Source of the DNA: RGIG4079 sp045637505
GTDB lineage: Bacteria; Bacteroidota; Bacteroidia; Bacteroidales; Muribaculaceae
Direction of reading: 5' to 3'
DNA length: 64,000 bases
NCBI GenBank assembly: GCA_045637505.1
Contig: JAZTZO010000020.1
Span: 1 to 64,000 of the forward strand
Part shown: positions 24,022 to 33,500 of the stretch, piece after piece
How the letters are laid out: every line of letters starts with the position of its first letter
Numbering within the stretch: the first letter of the stretch is position 1
Notes under the pieces: generated by a model
Seen by the model: the letters and a program-made list of their open reading frames with translations, nothing else
Databases searched by the model: none
Told to the model about the DNA's origin: nothing
Position numbers and translations under genes: made by a program

Positions 24022-25266
24022 ATGGACAGAGAAATATCAAAGGAAGTAAAAGTGCGTGAGCGATGGAAGAGTATTTTGAAATACTCGATAATGCTTGTTG
24101 GAGTGTGTGCATTTATCATAATTGCGATTTCATTTATGAAAGATGATGTAGCTCTTGATAGCTTGGAGTTATGTACAGTGGATAATGGAAATGTAGATGT
24201 CAGTATCAGTGCATCGGGGGTATTGTCTCCGGTTTATGAACAAATAATAATAGCCCCGATAAATACTAAAATTATTGAGGTTTATGCTAAAACGGGTGAT
24301 TTTGTAAAAGAGGGAGCCCCACTACTGATGCTTGATTTGCAATCGGCACAAACCGATTATAAGAATATGGTTGATAAAGTGAAAATGAAAGGCTATGAAT
24401 TAGAACAATTTCGATTAAGTAACAACACCTTTTTGTCTGACCTTAAAATAAAAATCAAAGTTGCCGAAATGGAATATAATCGCATGCTGGTTGAGGCAGG
24501 TAATGAAAAGTTTTTAGATAGTATTGGAAGTGGCACAACCGATAAAGTAAAAGAGGTGCAATTTATGTGCAAATCAAAAGAATTAGGGTTGCAACAATTG
24601 CGAACTCAATATGAAAATGAGAGCAAAGAACGAGCAGCAGGATATCAAATTAAAGAGTTGGAATTGTCAATATTGAAAAAAGAATTGAATGAGATGAAAC
24701 GAACTCTTGACGATGCTCAAATAAAAGCACCACGTTCTGCAACGCTTACATTTATAAATAACCAAATCGGTGCACAGGTGGCACAAGGCAGTCAAGTGGC
24801 AATTATTGCCGATTTGAAACACTTTAAGATAAATGGCGAAGTGGCTGAGGCGTATGCCAATCGTGTAAAAGTGGGAAATGATGTGAGAGTGCGAATAAAC
24901 GGGAAGGACTATGAAGGGTTGGTTAGTAATATTGAACCAACAGCTAAAAATGGTGTTGCAGGTTTTTCTGTTCAACTTGATAATGATTCTTTGGCACAAT
25001 TTCGTCCCGGATTGAAAACCGATGTTTATATTTCAGATGGAGTAAAAGAAAATGCAAAGCGAATAAAAAATGCATCGTTTTATAAAGAGCCGGGAACATA
25101 TATGTTGTATGTGCGAAATGGTGAAGAATTGGAATTGCGACAAGTTGAACTTGGAGTAAGTAATTATGATTATGTTGAGGTTGTGAGAGGTTTGCATGTA
25201 GGCGAACAGGTGGTATTAAGCGATATGAGTCGCTATAATGCACCTAAATTGAAAATTAAAAATTAA
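24022..25266 (+). CDS. HlyD/MacA-type periplasmic adaptor of an ABC exporter
   Basis: 414 residues. One N-terminal membrane anchor (residues ~20-40). A split lipoyl domain (NGNVDVSISASGVLSPVYEQ... and APRSATLTFINNQIGAQVAQGSQ) flanks a long coiled-coil hairpin (~100-230). A beta-barrel and membrane-proximal domain follow (INGEVAEAYANRVKVGNDVRV onward). It links the inner-membrane permeases to the TolC-like channel encoded in the same operon. First gene after the sigma-54 promoter. Confidence 0.88.
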   Translation: MDREISKEVKVRERWKSILKYSIMLVGVCAFIIIAISFMKDDVALDSLELCTVDNGNVDVSISASGVLSPVYEQIIIAPINTKIIEVYAKTGDFVKEGAPLLMLDLQSAQTDYKNMVDKVKMKGYELEQFRLSNNTFLSDLKIKIKVAEMEYNRMLVEAGNEKFLDSIGSGTTDKVKEVQFMCKSKELGLQQLRTQYENESKERAAGYQIKELELSILKKELNEMKRTLDDAQIKAPRSATLTFINNQIGAQVAQGSQVAIIADLKHFKINGEVAEAYANRVKVGNDVRVRINGKDYEGLVSNIEPTAKNGVAGFSVQLDNDSLAQFRPGLKTDVYISDGVKENAKRIKNASFYKEPGTYMLYVRNGEELELRQVELGVSNYDYVEVVRGLHVGEQVVLSDMSRYNAPKLKIKN

Positions 25267-25289
25267 TTAAATAATAAAACAATCATTTT

Positions 25290-26588
25290 ATGCTGAAAAT
25301 TTATTTCAAACAAGCAATTGAATTGTTGAAGCAACACAAACTTTTTTCGGGGATATATATCTTTGGGACAGCACTTGCTATTGCTTCAACAACAATTATG
25401 GTAGTGGTGGCATATTTGGATATTGCACCACTTTATCCCGATGTAAATCGTGAGAATGTGTATTATGTAAAACATTTGTGTGTTAAAAGGACTGATGAAA
25501 AAGGAATGAGTGTGTCGAACTATTCTTACAAGGCTGTTGAAGAATGGTTTTATAAATTAAAAAACAAGAAAGAAGTTTCGGCAGAATATGGCTTTATAGG
25601 TCGTACTTCTGTGAAAACTGCAAAAACAAAGGCTGGGTTATATGGCAGATATACCGATCCTGCGTTTTTTCGTATTTATCAATTTAATTTTATTAAGGGA
25701 CGACCATTCACCCAATCTGAGTTTGATGGAAAACTAAAACGAGCAGTGATATCCGACGAAGCTGCAAAAGCACTATTTGGCTCAGTTAATGGTGCAATGG
25801 AAAAACCAATTACAGTAAGAAATAAAGAGTATATTGTTTGTGGCGTTTATGAAGAACCAAGTATGATTATGTCAGAATCATTTGCTGGGGTGATATTGCC
25901 TTATACAACAGCCGATGGATATGATGAAGCTGATGCAGTTTTCCCTTGTCTCGGTCAATATAAATTTAGGATTCTTATTGAAAATGAAACTCAAGCCGAT
26001 GCGTTGCGACGTGAGATTGCTGAACTAATGCGTCAATATAATTCAGTTAATACGGAGTTTGAAATAAGTCCGGGATATACTGATATGGAGTCGTCGGTCG
26101 TGATAGATTCAAAAGGTTTGTCCACGTTTTATAGTTCGACCGGTTGTAAAATTATATTTGCTGTGATTTTTATATTGTTGTTGGTTCCGGCACTGAATTT
26201 AAGTGGTTTGATTTCGGGTCGAATGAGTATGCGAAGTCTCGAACTTGGAGTACGTAAATCATTTGGAGCAACCCGAGGTAAATTATTGAGGCAGGTAATG
26301 TGGGAAAATTTGTTTCTAACACTATTAGGAGGTGTTATAGGTTTTATCTTGTCGTGGGTGTTCATATATTGTTGCAAAGATTGGTTGTTTATGGTGATTT
26401 TGCCCGAATTGGAAGAAATGTCGGGGACTTCAAATGTTAAACTTACAATTGAAATGATATTTTCTCCGATTGTATTTCTTTTTTCATTTCTTGCTTGTGT
26501 GGTTTTGAATGTGATGAGTGCATATATTCCTGCTCGCAATGCCTTGAAATGTCCGATAGTAGAGTCATTAAACGCTAAAAATAATTGA
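25290..26588 (+). CDS. MacB/FtsX-like ABC permease 1
   Basis: 432 residues. One N-terminal helix (~18-42), a periplasmic MacB_PCD domain (~45-280) and three C-terminal helices with the FtsX-domain signature LELGVRKSFGATRGKLLRQVMWEN. The end, NVMSAYIPARNALKCPIVESLN, is typical. No ATPase domain is fused, unlike MacB of E. coli. It should pair with the second permease, three bases downstream, as a heterodimer. Confidence 0.88.
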   Translation: MLKIYFKQAIELLKQHKLFSGIYIFGTALAIASTTIMVVVAYLDIAPLYPDVNRENVYYVKHLCVKRTDEKGMSVSNYSYKAVEEWFYKLKNKKEVSAEYGFIGRTSVKTAKTKAGLYGRYTDPAFFRIYQFNFIKGRPFTQSEFDGKLKRAVISDEAAKALFGSVNGAMEKPITVRNKEYIVCGVYEEPSMIMSESFAGVILPYTTADGYDEADAVFPCLGQYKFRILIENETQADALRREIAELMRQYNSVNTEFEISPGYTDMESSVVIDSKGLSTFYSSTGCKIIFAVIFILLLVPALNLSGLISGRMSMRSLELGVRKSFGATRGKLLRQVMWENLFLTLLGGVIGFILSWVFIYCCKDWLFMVILPELEEMSGTSNVKLTIEMIFSPIVFLFSFLACVVLNVMSAYIPARNALKCPIVESLNAKNN

Positions 26589-26591
26589 TTT

Positions 26592-27902
26592 ATGTTGAAA
26601 ATAATTATAAAAAACTTGTGGAGTCATCGCAAGGATAATGGGTGGATTTTTGTTGAACTAATTATTGTTTCAATAATATTATGGGTATTGCTTGATGTGT
26701 CTGTAGTATATGTGTATAACGATACAATGCCGTTAGGTTATCAAAACAATCATTTATGCCGTATTGATTTGGTTCAATATGGCACTTCCGAAGCTCAGTA
26801 TAACGCAGAATATGACAATGTTGATTCACGAAAAGAGCATGTAGATAGAATTGTGCGAAAGTTAAAAGCTCAAAAAGGGGTGGAGAACGTAACATATATG
26901 TTTACGTCGTGGAATTATATTAATTCGGAGTCAAATATGTCGTATGATTATAAGTCGGGAAATCAAGCAGTGGATACAGTCGTGAGACAAGTCGATGTAA
27001 TCCGATTTATGCCCGGAAATAATTTTTTTGAAACATACGGAATGGAAGCTGTTGACGGAAGTCCATCGGTCGAAGAATTATCGAAAATGGATTATGGCTA
27101 TAGCGATATTATAGTAACCGAGGATTATGCACGTCGATTCTTTGGCGATGAAAATGCAGTAGGGAAAAAACTCTATTACGTAAATTGGAATAATGATACA
27201 ATTTGGAGCCCGATAAAAGGGGTGCTTAAAGATGTTCGACATCAACAATTTCGTCCTGTCAATAGTTTGGCCTTTCGTCCTCAATATGATTCGAAAGAAC
27301 CTGAGGTTACAATGGTTGTGAGATTGTTGCCCGATGTTAATGTGAATGAGTTTGTGAAAGGCATTGAGGCTTCGGGAGATTATTATAATTCGGGCAACTA
27401 CTATGTGTTTGATGTGAGTTCTTATAACGATATGATTCGTCAAATAGGTAGTGAATATGCCGTGTTTAATAAAATAATACTGGCACTTACTATATTCTTT
27501 TTGTTGAATGTGGTATTGGGAATCGTTGGCACATTTTGGTTGCAAACACGCAATCGCACACGTGATGCCGGAGTAATGCGTTCATTTGGTGCTACGCGAT
27601 GGAATATTCGCAAAATGTTACTTGGCGAGGGTGTCGTGTTGTCAATGATAGCTGTTGCGATAGGTTGTTTCATTTATTACCACATCGCATTGGAATTTCC
27701 ATTTTTGAGTAAAGCTTTCGCAATAAGATATGATGAGGGTTTTAATATTATAGATTACTGGGTAACAAACTTTGGCGAGCATTTTATGATAATATCATTG
27801 TTGTGCTATGTTGTTGTAGTGTTAACAGTGTCGATAGGTATATATATACCAGCACGAAAAATTAGCAATGTCAATCCGATTGACGCATTGCGTGATGAAT
27901 AA
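26592..27902 (+). CDS. MacB/FtsX-like ABC permease 2
   Basis: 436 residues with the same layout as permease 1: helix at ~18-40, periplasmic domain, and three C-terminal helices carrying TRDAGVMRSFGATRWNIRKMLLGEG and ending IPARKISNVNPIDALRDE. The two share only the family pattern, so the duplication is old. The stop at 27902 is followed within 40 bases by the ATPase gene. Confidence 0.88.
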   Translation: MLKIIIKNLWSHRKDNGWIFVELIIVSIILWVLLDVSVVYVYNDTMPLGYQNNHLCRIDLVQYGTSEAQYNAEYDNVDSRKEHVDRIVRKLKAQKGVENVTYMFTSWNYINSESNMSYDYKSGNQAVDTVVRQVDVIRFMPGNNFFETYGMEAVDGSPSVEELSKMDYGYSDIIVTEDYARRFFGDENAVGKKLYYVNWNNDTIWSPIKGVLKDVRHQQFRPVNSLAFRPQYDSKEPEVTMVVRLLPDVNVNEFVKGIEASGDYYNSGNYYVFDVSSYNDMIRQIGSEYAVFNKIILALTIFFLLNVVLGIVGTFWLQTRNRTRDAGVMRSFGATRWNIRKMLLGEGVVLSMIAVAIGCFIYYHIALEFPFLSKAFAIRYDEGFNIIDYWVTNFGEHFMIISLLCYVVVVLTVSIGIYIPARKISNVNPIDALRDE

Positions 27903-27937
27903 AAATGAATGGTTTAATGATTAAAAGAAATAAGATT

Positions 27938-28612
27938 ATGGATACAATAATAAAACTTATAGAAGTAAATAAAATTTATCGCACAAAAGAAATCGAAACA
28001 CAAGCTTTGGATAATGTAAATCTTGAGGTGGAGAAAGGTAGTTTTGTGAGTATAATGGGACCTTCGGGTTGTGGAAAGTCAACATTGCTCAATATAATGG
28101 GACTATTGGATAATCCCACAAGTGGGCAAGTTGAGATTGCCGGTGTTGTGGCAAATAATATGAATGAAAAAGCACTTGCATCGTTCCGAAACTCAACACT
28201 CGGATTCGTTTTTCAAAGTTTTCATTTGATAAATTCATTGTCGGTAACCGATAATGTTATGTTGCCATTGCTTTATCGTAACATGAAAGGGAAAGAACGC
28301 AATCGATTAGTTGCTGAGGCTCTGGAAAGAGTGGGTTTGAGCCATCGTATCAATCATAGACCATCACAATTGTCGGGAGGGCAATGTCAAAGAGTGGCAA
28401 TTGCAAGAGCGATAGTTGGTAGCCCCGAAATAATTCTTGCCGATGAACCGTGTGGTAATCTTGATTCTAAAATGAGTGCCGATATTATGGAGTTGTTGCA
28501 GCGACTAAATAAGGAATATGGCAAAACGGTAGTTATGGTTACTCACAATGAGGAACAGGCACGACAAACCGATCGTATAATACGATTCTTCGACGGACGT
28601 CAAGTTGTGTAA
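27938..28612 (+). CDS. ABC exporter ATPase (MacB/LolD type)
   Basis: 224 residues from the ATG at 27938 (MDTIIKLIEVNKIY); an in-frame ATG at 27905 would add 11 residues not seen in the family. Walker A GPSGCGKST, Q-loop FVFQSFHLI, signature LSGGQCQRVAIARA, Walker B IILADEPCGNLD and switch His in MVTHN are all intact. It energises the two permeases encoded just upstream. Confidence 0.93.
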   Translation: MDTIIKLIEVNKIYRTKEIETQALDNVNLEVEKGSFVSIMGPSGCGKSTLLNIMGLLDNPTSGQVEIAGVVANNMNEKALASFRNSTLGFVFQSFHLINSLSVTDNVMLPLLYRNMKGKERNRLVAEALERVGLSHRINHRPSQLSGGQCQRVAIARAIVGSPEIILADEPCGNLDSKMSADIMELLQRLNKEYGKTVVMVTHNEEQARQTDRIIRFFDGRQVV

Positions 28613-28633
28613 CAAATCAAAAACAATGCACAA

Positions 28634-30103
28634 ATGAGAAAAGTAGTATTTATATTGGTTTATATATTTTGTTTTCAGTTGAGTGTTGCCACAACATGCC
28701 GTCTCACATTGAAAGAAACAATATTGCGAGCACGTTCACACAGTGTTGAGGCTGCTGTGGCACTAAATGAGTTGCGTGCTGCATATTGGGAATATCGCAC
28801 ATATAGAGCCAATTTGTTGCCTGAGGTAAATATTAATTCGGTATTGCCAAGCTATAATAAAACATATAGTGCGTATCAACAAGTAGATGGAAGCTATACA
28901 TTTGTGCGAAATAACAATTTGAGCATGACGGGCAATGTGTCGATAGAGCAAAATATATGGTTTACTGGTGGAAAAATTTCGTTATCGACATCACTTGATT
29001 ATATGCAACAGCTAAATGGCGATAAAACAAAACGATTTATGAGCGTGCCTATTGCATTGACCTTGACACAGCCGATATTTGGAGTGAATGATGTGAAATG
29101 GAGCCGAAAAATCGACCCATTACGTTATCAAGAAGCAAAGGCGTCATTTATTTCCGAAACTGAAAATGTTGCTATCGTTGCGATTAACTACTTCTTTAAT
29201 TTGTTGCTTGCTCGAGAGAATGTGAATATCTCGAAGCAAAACATCAATAATGCCGAGCGACTTTATGAGGTAGCAAAAGCAAAGAGGGAAATGGGGAAAA
29301 TCAGTGAGAATGATTTATTGCAATTGAAACTGAATTTACTTAATGCTCAAGCCGATTTGACGAATAATGAAAGCACGATGAAAAGTGCGATGTTTAAGCT
29401 GTGTTCGTTTATTGATTTGAATGGGGTAGATGATGTTATTCCCATTGTTCCCGATTCAATCCCCAATGTGGAATTGCAGTATCAAGAAATATTGGATAAA
29501 GCATTGGCAAATAACCCTTTTGCGTTAAATATATCACGCCGTCGCATTGAAGCTGATTATGAAGTGGCAAAAGCAAAAGGGAATATGAGGGAAATATCAT
29601 TATATGCACAAATAGGCTTTACCGGCACCGACCAAACTTTTGCCGGGGCATATAATCCTCTTAAAGATAATCAAGTCGTTGAGGTGGGGGTTAAAATACC
29701 TATACTCGATTGGGGTAAACGCAAAGGGAAAGTAAAGGTTGCACAAAGTAATAAAGAGGTTATTGAGAATAAACTGCGAAAAGAGTCGATGGATTTTAAT
29801 CAAAATTTGTTTATCCTAACCGAGCAGTTTAACAATCAACGTCAACAATTGAAAATTGCACGAGAAGCCGATGAAATTGCTCAACGTCGTTATAATACGA
29901 ATGTAGAAACCTTTATGTTGGGAAAATTAAGCACACTTGATTTGAATGATGCTCAATCGAGTAAAGACCAAGCCCGACAAAAGTGTATTAACGAATTGTT
30001 CTATTATTGGTATTACTATTATCAATTAAGAAGTATCACATTGTGGGATTTTGAAAGAAATTGCAGTATAGATGCCGATTTTGACAAAATAATAGAGATT
30101 TAA
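28634..30103 (+). CDS. TolC-family outer-membrane channel
   Basis: 489 residues. Signal peptide 1-20. Two homologous halves with long coiled-coil helices (for example LLARENVNISKQNINNAERLYEVAKAKREMG) are the OEP repeats of TolC proteins, which form a trimeric barrel plus alpha-helical tunnel. It completes the export path begun by the HlyD-like adaptor and the ABC pump in the same operon. Confidence 0.87.
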   Translation: MRKVVFILVYIFCFQLSVATTCRLTLKETILRARSHSVEAAVALNELRAAYWEYRTYRANLLPEVNINSVLPSYNKTYSAYQQVDGSYTFVRNNNLSMTGNVSIEQNIWFTGGKISLSTSLDYMQQLNGDKTKRFMSVPIALTLTQPIFGVNDVKWSRKIDPLRYQEAKASFISETENVAIVAINYFFNLLLARENVNISKQNINNAERLYEVAKAKREMGKISENDLLQLKLNLLNAQADLTNNESTMKSAMFKLCSFIDLNGVDDVIPIVPDSIPNVELQYQEILDKALANNPFALNISRRRIEADYEVAKAKGNMREISLYAQIGFTGTDQTFAGAYNPLKDNQVVEVGVKIPILDWGKRKGKVKVAQSNKEVIENKLRKESMDFNQNLFILTEQFNNQRQQLKIAREADEIAQRRYNTNVETFMLGKLSTLDLNDAQSSKDQARQKCINELFYYWYYYYQLRSITLWDFERNCSIDADFDKIIEI

Positions 30104-30147
30104 TAACGAGAAAATGATTAAATTTGTCATCATATAGATAAAGAAAG

Positions 30148-31488
30148 ATGATACTTGTAGTAGATGATGATTTAGGTATTCGCACTTCGTTATCGTTGGT
30201 GTTGAAACGAAGTGGCTATGAAGTTAAAACCGTTGCATCTCCGGCTGAGGCAATGCCGGTTGTTAGAGTTGAGGCTCCACAACTTATATTGATGGATATG
30301 AACTTCTCATTATCGACCGATGGCATTGAGGGGCTGACATTATTAAAACAAGTTAAGATATTTCAGCCTCAAGTGCCGGTTATTTTAATGACAGCATGGG
30401 GGAGTATTCAACTCGCTGTAGAAGGGATAAAAGCCGGAGCATTTGACTTTATAACAAAACCATGGGATAATTTTTCGTTGTTGCAACGAATTGAAACTGC
30501 CATAAAACTATCTGAATCATCGCAGCCGAGTGAAACAGCATTTTTTGACCGATGTGGAATAATTGGAGAAAGTAAACAACTAACGGATGTATTAAATACG
30601 GTAAAGCGTATATCAACAACCGATGCATCAGTGCTGATAACCGGTGAGAGTGGTACTGGAAAAGAATTAATTGCAGAGGCAATTCATCGCAATAGTCAAC
30701 GCCGTGAAAATGCGTTTGTAAAGGTTAATTTAGGCGGAATATCTCAAAGCTTGTTCGAAAGTGAGATGTTTGGCCATCGGAAAGGTGCATTTACCGGGGC
30801 GGTTGGAGATAGACAAGGACGATTTGAAATAGCCAATAAGGGAACGATTTTTCTTGATGAAATAGGCGATTTGGATAAAAGTTGTCAAGTTAAATTGTTG
30901 AGAGTATTGCAAGATCATACATACGAGGTGTTGGGCGATAGTCGTAATCGTCGTTGTGATGTAAGGGTAATAAGTGCAACTAATGCCGACCTGCGTTCAA
31001 TGGTTGATGAGAGAACATTTCGAGAGGATTTGTTTTATCGAATCAATCTAATCACGTTGCATTTGCCCCCATTGAGAGAACGCCCCGATGATATTCCGTT
31101 GTTGGTAAATCATTTTGTGCAACGAGTGTGTGAGCAAACTGGATTAAAGCCGGTGTCGGTTGATGACTCGGCAATGAATTATCTAAAAGGGTTGCACTAT
31201 TCGGGAAATATCAGGGAGCTAAAGAATTTGGTTGAACGCACCTTGTTGGTGTGCGATAAATCAAAACTCACTGCCGACGATTTTAGAACAAATTATGGCT
31301 CGGATGTGATTACAAAGTCAAGTTCGCAACAGTTGATGTCGGGAATGACGCTTGATGATATGGAACGGCAAACAATAATGCAAGCCATTTCGCAATATGG
31401 TGGCAATTTGTCCCAAGTCGCAACCGCATTGGGTATTAGCCGGGGAGCGTTATACCGACGTATGGAAAAGTATGGAATAGCGAAATAG
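30148..31488 (+). CDS. NtrC-family sigma-54-dependent response regulator
   Basis: 446 residues. Receiver domain with acidic DDD at 6-8, phosphoacceptor D50 and K104. The AAA+ domain has Walker A GESGTGKE (176-183), the sigma-54 contact loop GAFTGA (223-228) and Walker B FLDEIG (245-250). A Fis-type helix-turn-helix ends the protein (NLSQVATALGISRGALYRRM). Being the last gene of the operon, it probably activates its own transcription from the sigma-54 promoter at 23972. The matching kinase gene is convergent, ten bases away. Confidence 0.94.
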   Translation: MILVVDDDLGIRTSLSLVLKRSGYEVKTVASPAEAMPVVRVEAPQLILMDMNFSLSTDGIEGLTLLKQVKIFQPQVPVILMTAWGSIQLAVEGIKAGAFDFITKPWDNFSLLQRIETAIKLSESSQPSETAFFDRCGIIGESKQLTDVLNTVKRISTTDASVLITGESGTGKELIAEAIHRNSQRRENAFVKVNLGGISQSLFESEMFGHRKGAFTGAVGDRQGRFEIANKGTIFLDEIGDLDKSCQVKLLRVLQDHTYEVLGDSRNRRCDVRVISATNADLRSMVDERTFREDLFYRINLITLHLPPLRERPDDIPLLVNHFVQRVCEQTGLKPVSVDDSAMNYLKGLHYSGNIRELKNLVERTLLVCDKSKLTADDFRTNYGSDVITKSSSQQLMSGMTLDDMERQTIMQAISQYGGNLSQVATALGISRGALYRRMEKYGIAK

Positions 31489-31498
31489 AATTATAATC

Positions 31499-32794
31499 CT
31501 AAAACGAAATGGTGAAGCGAGTTATGCTGTCATCGTAGGTGTAGAGTGAGAAGTTGCAGTTGTGTTTGAGTAATACTTCTCGAATGAAAATCAATCCAAG
31601 TCCTTCGCCATTTGGCTTTGTAGAGAAGAATGGTGTAAATAGCTTGTCGGCTGTTTCGGAGGGTATCCCTTTTCCATTATCTGCAATAATTAAGCATGGT
31701 GGGTTTGAAGTTGTTGAAATGGAAATTTCGCCATCGTTGCCAATGCTTTCGGCTGAGTTTTTTATGATGTTAACAAGAACTTGTTCGAATAGTGTTGTGT
31801 CGATGTTAACCATAATATCCTCATTGCAAAGGTTAAGCGACAGAGCGATGTTTCGATTCAAACAAATACTTTCCATAAAAGCCTTGCACTTGCTTATGCA
31901 GTCGTTGAGATTCACAACTTCGGCTATAGGTGAGGGGATTTTTACGACATTGGCAAATCGAGTGATGAATTTGCTTAATCCATAACATCGTTCAATACAT
32001 ATAGTCATAGCCTCAGAAACATCAATCGATGAATCATTTGCTAAGTCGAGTTCGTTTATCGAATCAAGAATAGATGTAACACCGGTAACGCTGTTGTTTA
32101 CTTCATGTGCTATCATTCTAATAACCCTCTCGTAGGCTTTTTTTTCGGCAGTCATAACCTCTTCGGTGAGACTTTCAATGAGAATAAAAGGCCGTTGAAA
32201 TCCTTGGTCGATGAAAGATAGTCGTGAGCAACGAAATATCTTGGCGTTCCCAATTCTGATAGTTTCGGTCGAGCCTTGCGATAGTGCATTAATGCGTTTG
32301 GCAAGAGGGGTGTTTATCGTATTGATGTTTTTATTGATAACATCTTGATTAGCTTTTAGCTCAAGATGAGTTATTGCCGATTTGTTAATAGAGGTAATCT
32401 CATTGTCAAAGTTTAGAATGATTACTCCCATCGGGGAATTGCTGATGATTAAATCAAGAAAATGGTTTTGTTCTCTCACTTTTAATCTCTCATTTTTTAA
32501 TTGCAGAATCATTCGGTTGAATATCTCAACAATATGGTCAGTATCTTTTTGACCTACAAGGGATAGCCGATTGCTGAAATCTTGAGCACGAAGTAAATCA
32601 AGACCTGTGTTTAGTGCATTAAGTGGCTTCATTACTTTGAAGTAGAAGTAACATGAAAAGCCTATACATAAAATCAAAAATCCTTCAGCAAGATAAAATG
32701 CGACATTACTTATTTGTGAGGATATGACAGTAAGTCCTATCGCAGTGGCGATGAGTAATGCAGTGAGCAGAGCGAATAAAATGCGAAGTCTCAT
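31499..32794 (-). CDS. NtrB-like sensor histidine kinase
   Basis: 431 residues. Two membrane helices (~5-25 and 31-53) are joined by a loop of only about six residues, so there is no periplasmic sensor domain. A HAMP-like segment (~54-105) and a PAS domain (~110-215) follow. The phosphoacceptor is H230 in IAHEVNNS, the H-box type of kinases that serve NtrC-class regulators. The ATPase has NIIKNSAESIG (N-box), DNGKGIP and GLGL. It is two bases downstream of gph but almost certainly acts on the regulator encoded tail-to-tail at 30148. Confidence 0.9.
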   Translation of the reverse strand: MRLRILFALLTALLIATAIGLTVISSQISNVAFYLAEGFLILCIGFSCYFYFKVMKPLNALNTGLDLLRAQDFSNRLSLVGQKDTDHIVEIFNRMILQLKNERLKVREQNHFLDLIISNSPMGVIILNFDNEITSINKSAITHLELKANQDVINKNINTINTPLAKRINALSQGSTETIRIGNAKIFRCSRLSFIDQGFQRPFILIESLTEEVMTAEKKAYERVIRMIAHEVNNSVTGVTSILDSINELDLANDSSIDVSEAMTICIERCYGLSKFITRFANVVKIPSPIAEVVNLNDCISKCKAFMESICLNRNIALSLNLCNEDIMVNIDTTLFEQVLVNIIKNSAESIGNDGEISISTTSNPPCLIIADNGKGIPSETADKLFTPFFSTKPNGEGLGLIFIREVLLKHNCNFSLYTYDDSITRFTISF

Positions 32795-32796
32795 AG

Positions 32797-33444
32797 CTAT
32801 ATGAGGTTTAGTATTTCTCCTGGGTGGTTTATAATGTTGTCGGCGTAGTGTTCGCGAAGTTCGCTAACGGAGCGGAATCCCCATGTTACTCCTGCCGAAT
32901 CCACACCGGCACGTCGAGCAGTATCCATATCTACTCCCGAGTCGCCGATGTATAAGACTTCATCTTTGGGAGTTGGCGACTTGAGAAGTATGTCAAACAC
33001 GATTGAAGGGTCGGGCTTAACTTGATATCCCTCTTTGTGCCCCTCGATAGCTACCCAGTTCTCGTTGGGGAAATAGTGATTAATGAGTCGCACCACTGCC
33101 TCGTGATATTTGTTTGACGCGACAGCAAGTTTTATGCCTTGCTGACTCAAAACCTTGAGCAATTCGGGAATGCCTTGATAGGGTGTTGTGTGAATGGTGT
33201 CGTGGTTATTATAATACTCAATGAAGTGAGTGCGAAGTTTCTCAATGTTTTCGGCCGAGCGGGCTTCGGTAGGAAGCACGCGCTCAAGTAATTTGGTGAC
33301 GCCATTTCCCACAAAAAGCGGGTATGATGATATATTGTGAGTGGGAAATCCACATTGAGATAACGCAAAGTTGGTGGCTTCACCAAGGTCGTTGATGGTG
33401 TTGAGGAGTGTGCCGTCAAGATCAAAAATTACCAAGGATTTCAT
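32797..33444 (-). CDS. gph: Phosphoglycolate phosphatase-like HAD hydrolase
   Basis: 215 residues. HAD motifs: I is FDLDGTLLNT with nucleophile D8, II is LAVASNK, III includes K in QVKPDP, and IV is YIGDSGVDMDTARRAG. The cap is the four-helix type of Gph. It probably removes phosphate from 2-phosphoglycolate, though the HAD family is broad. It lies between the BamA-like gene and the kinase gene in one operon. Confidence 0.85.
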   Translation of the reverse strand: MKSLVIFDLDGTLLNTINDLGEATNFALSQCGFPTHNISSYPLFVGNGVTKLLERVLPTEARSAENIEKLRTHFIEYYNNHDTIHTTPYQGIPELLKVLSQQGIKLAVASNKYHEAVVRLINHYFPNENWVAIEGHKEGYQVKPDPSIVFDILLKSPTPKDEVLYIGDSGVDMDTARRAGVDSAGVTWGFRSVSELREHYADNIINHPGEILNLI

Positions 33445-33469
33445 GTAGAGTTGAAAATTAAAAGTTGAA

Positions 33470-33500
33470 ATTATGCATTATGAATTATGCATTATGAATT
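33470..33500. repeat. Tandem 14-bp AT-rich repeat
   Basis: ATTATGCATTATGA occurs twice in tandem (33470-33483, 33484-33497) plus three bases of a third copy, between gph and the stop of the BamA-like gene. A preceding TTGAAAATTAAAAGTTGAAA is also repetitive. It looks like a slippage-prone simple intergenic repeat. Confidence 0.8.
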
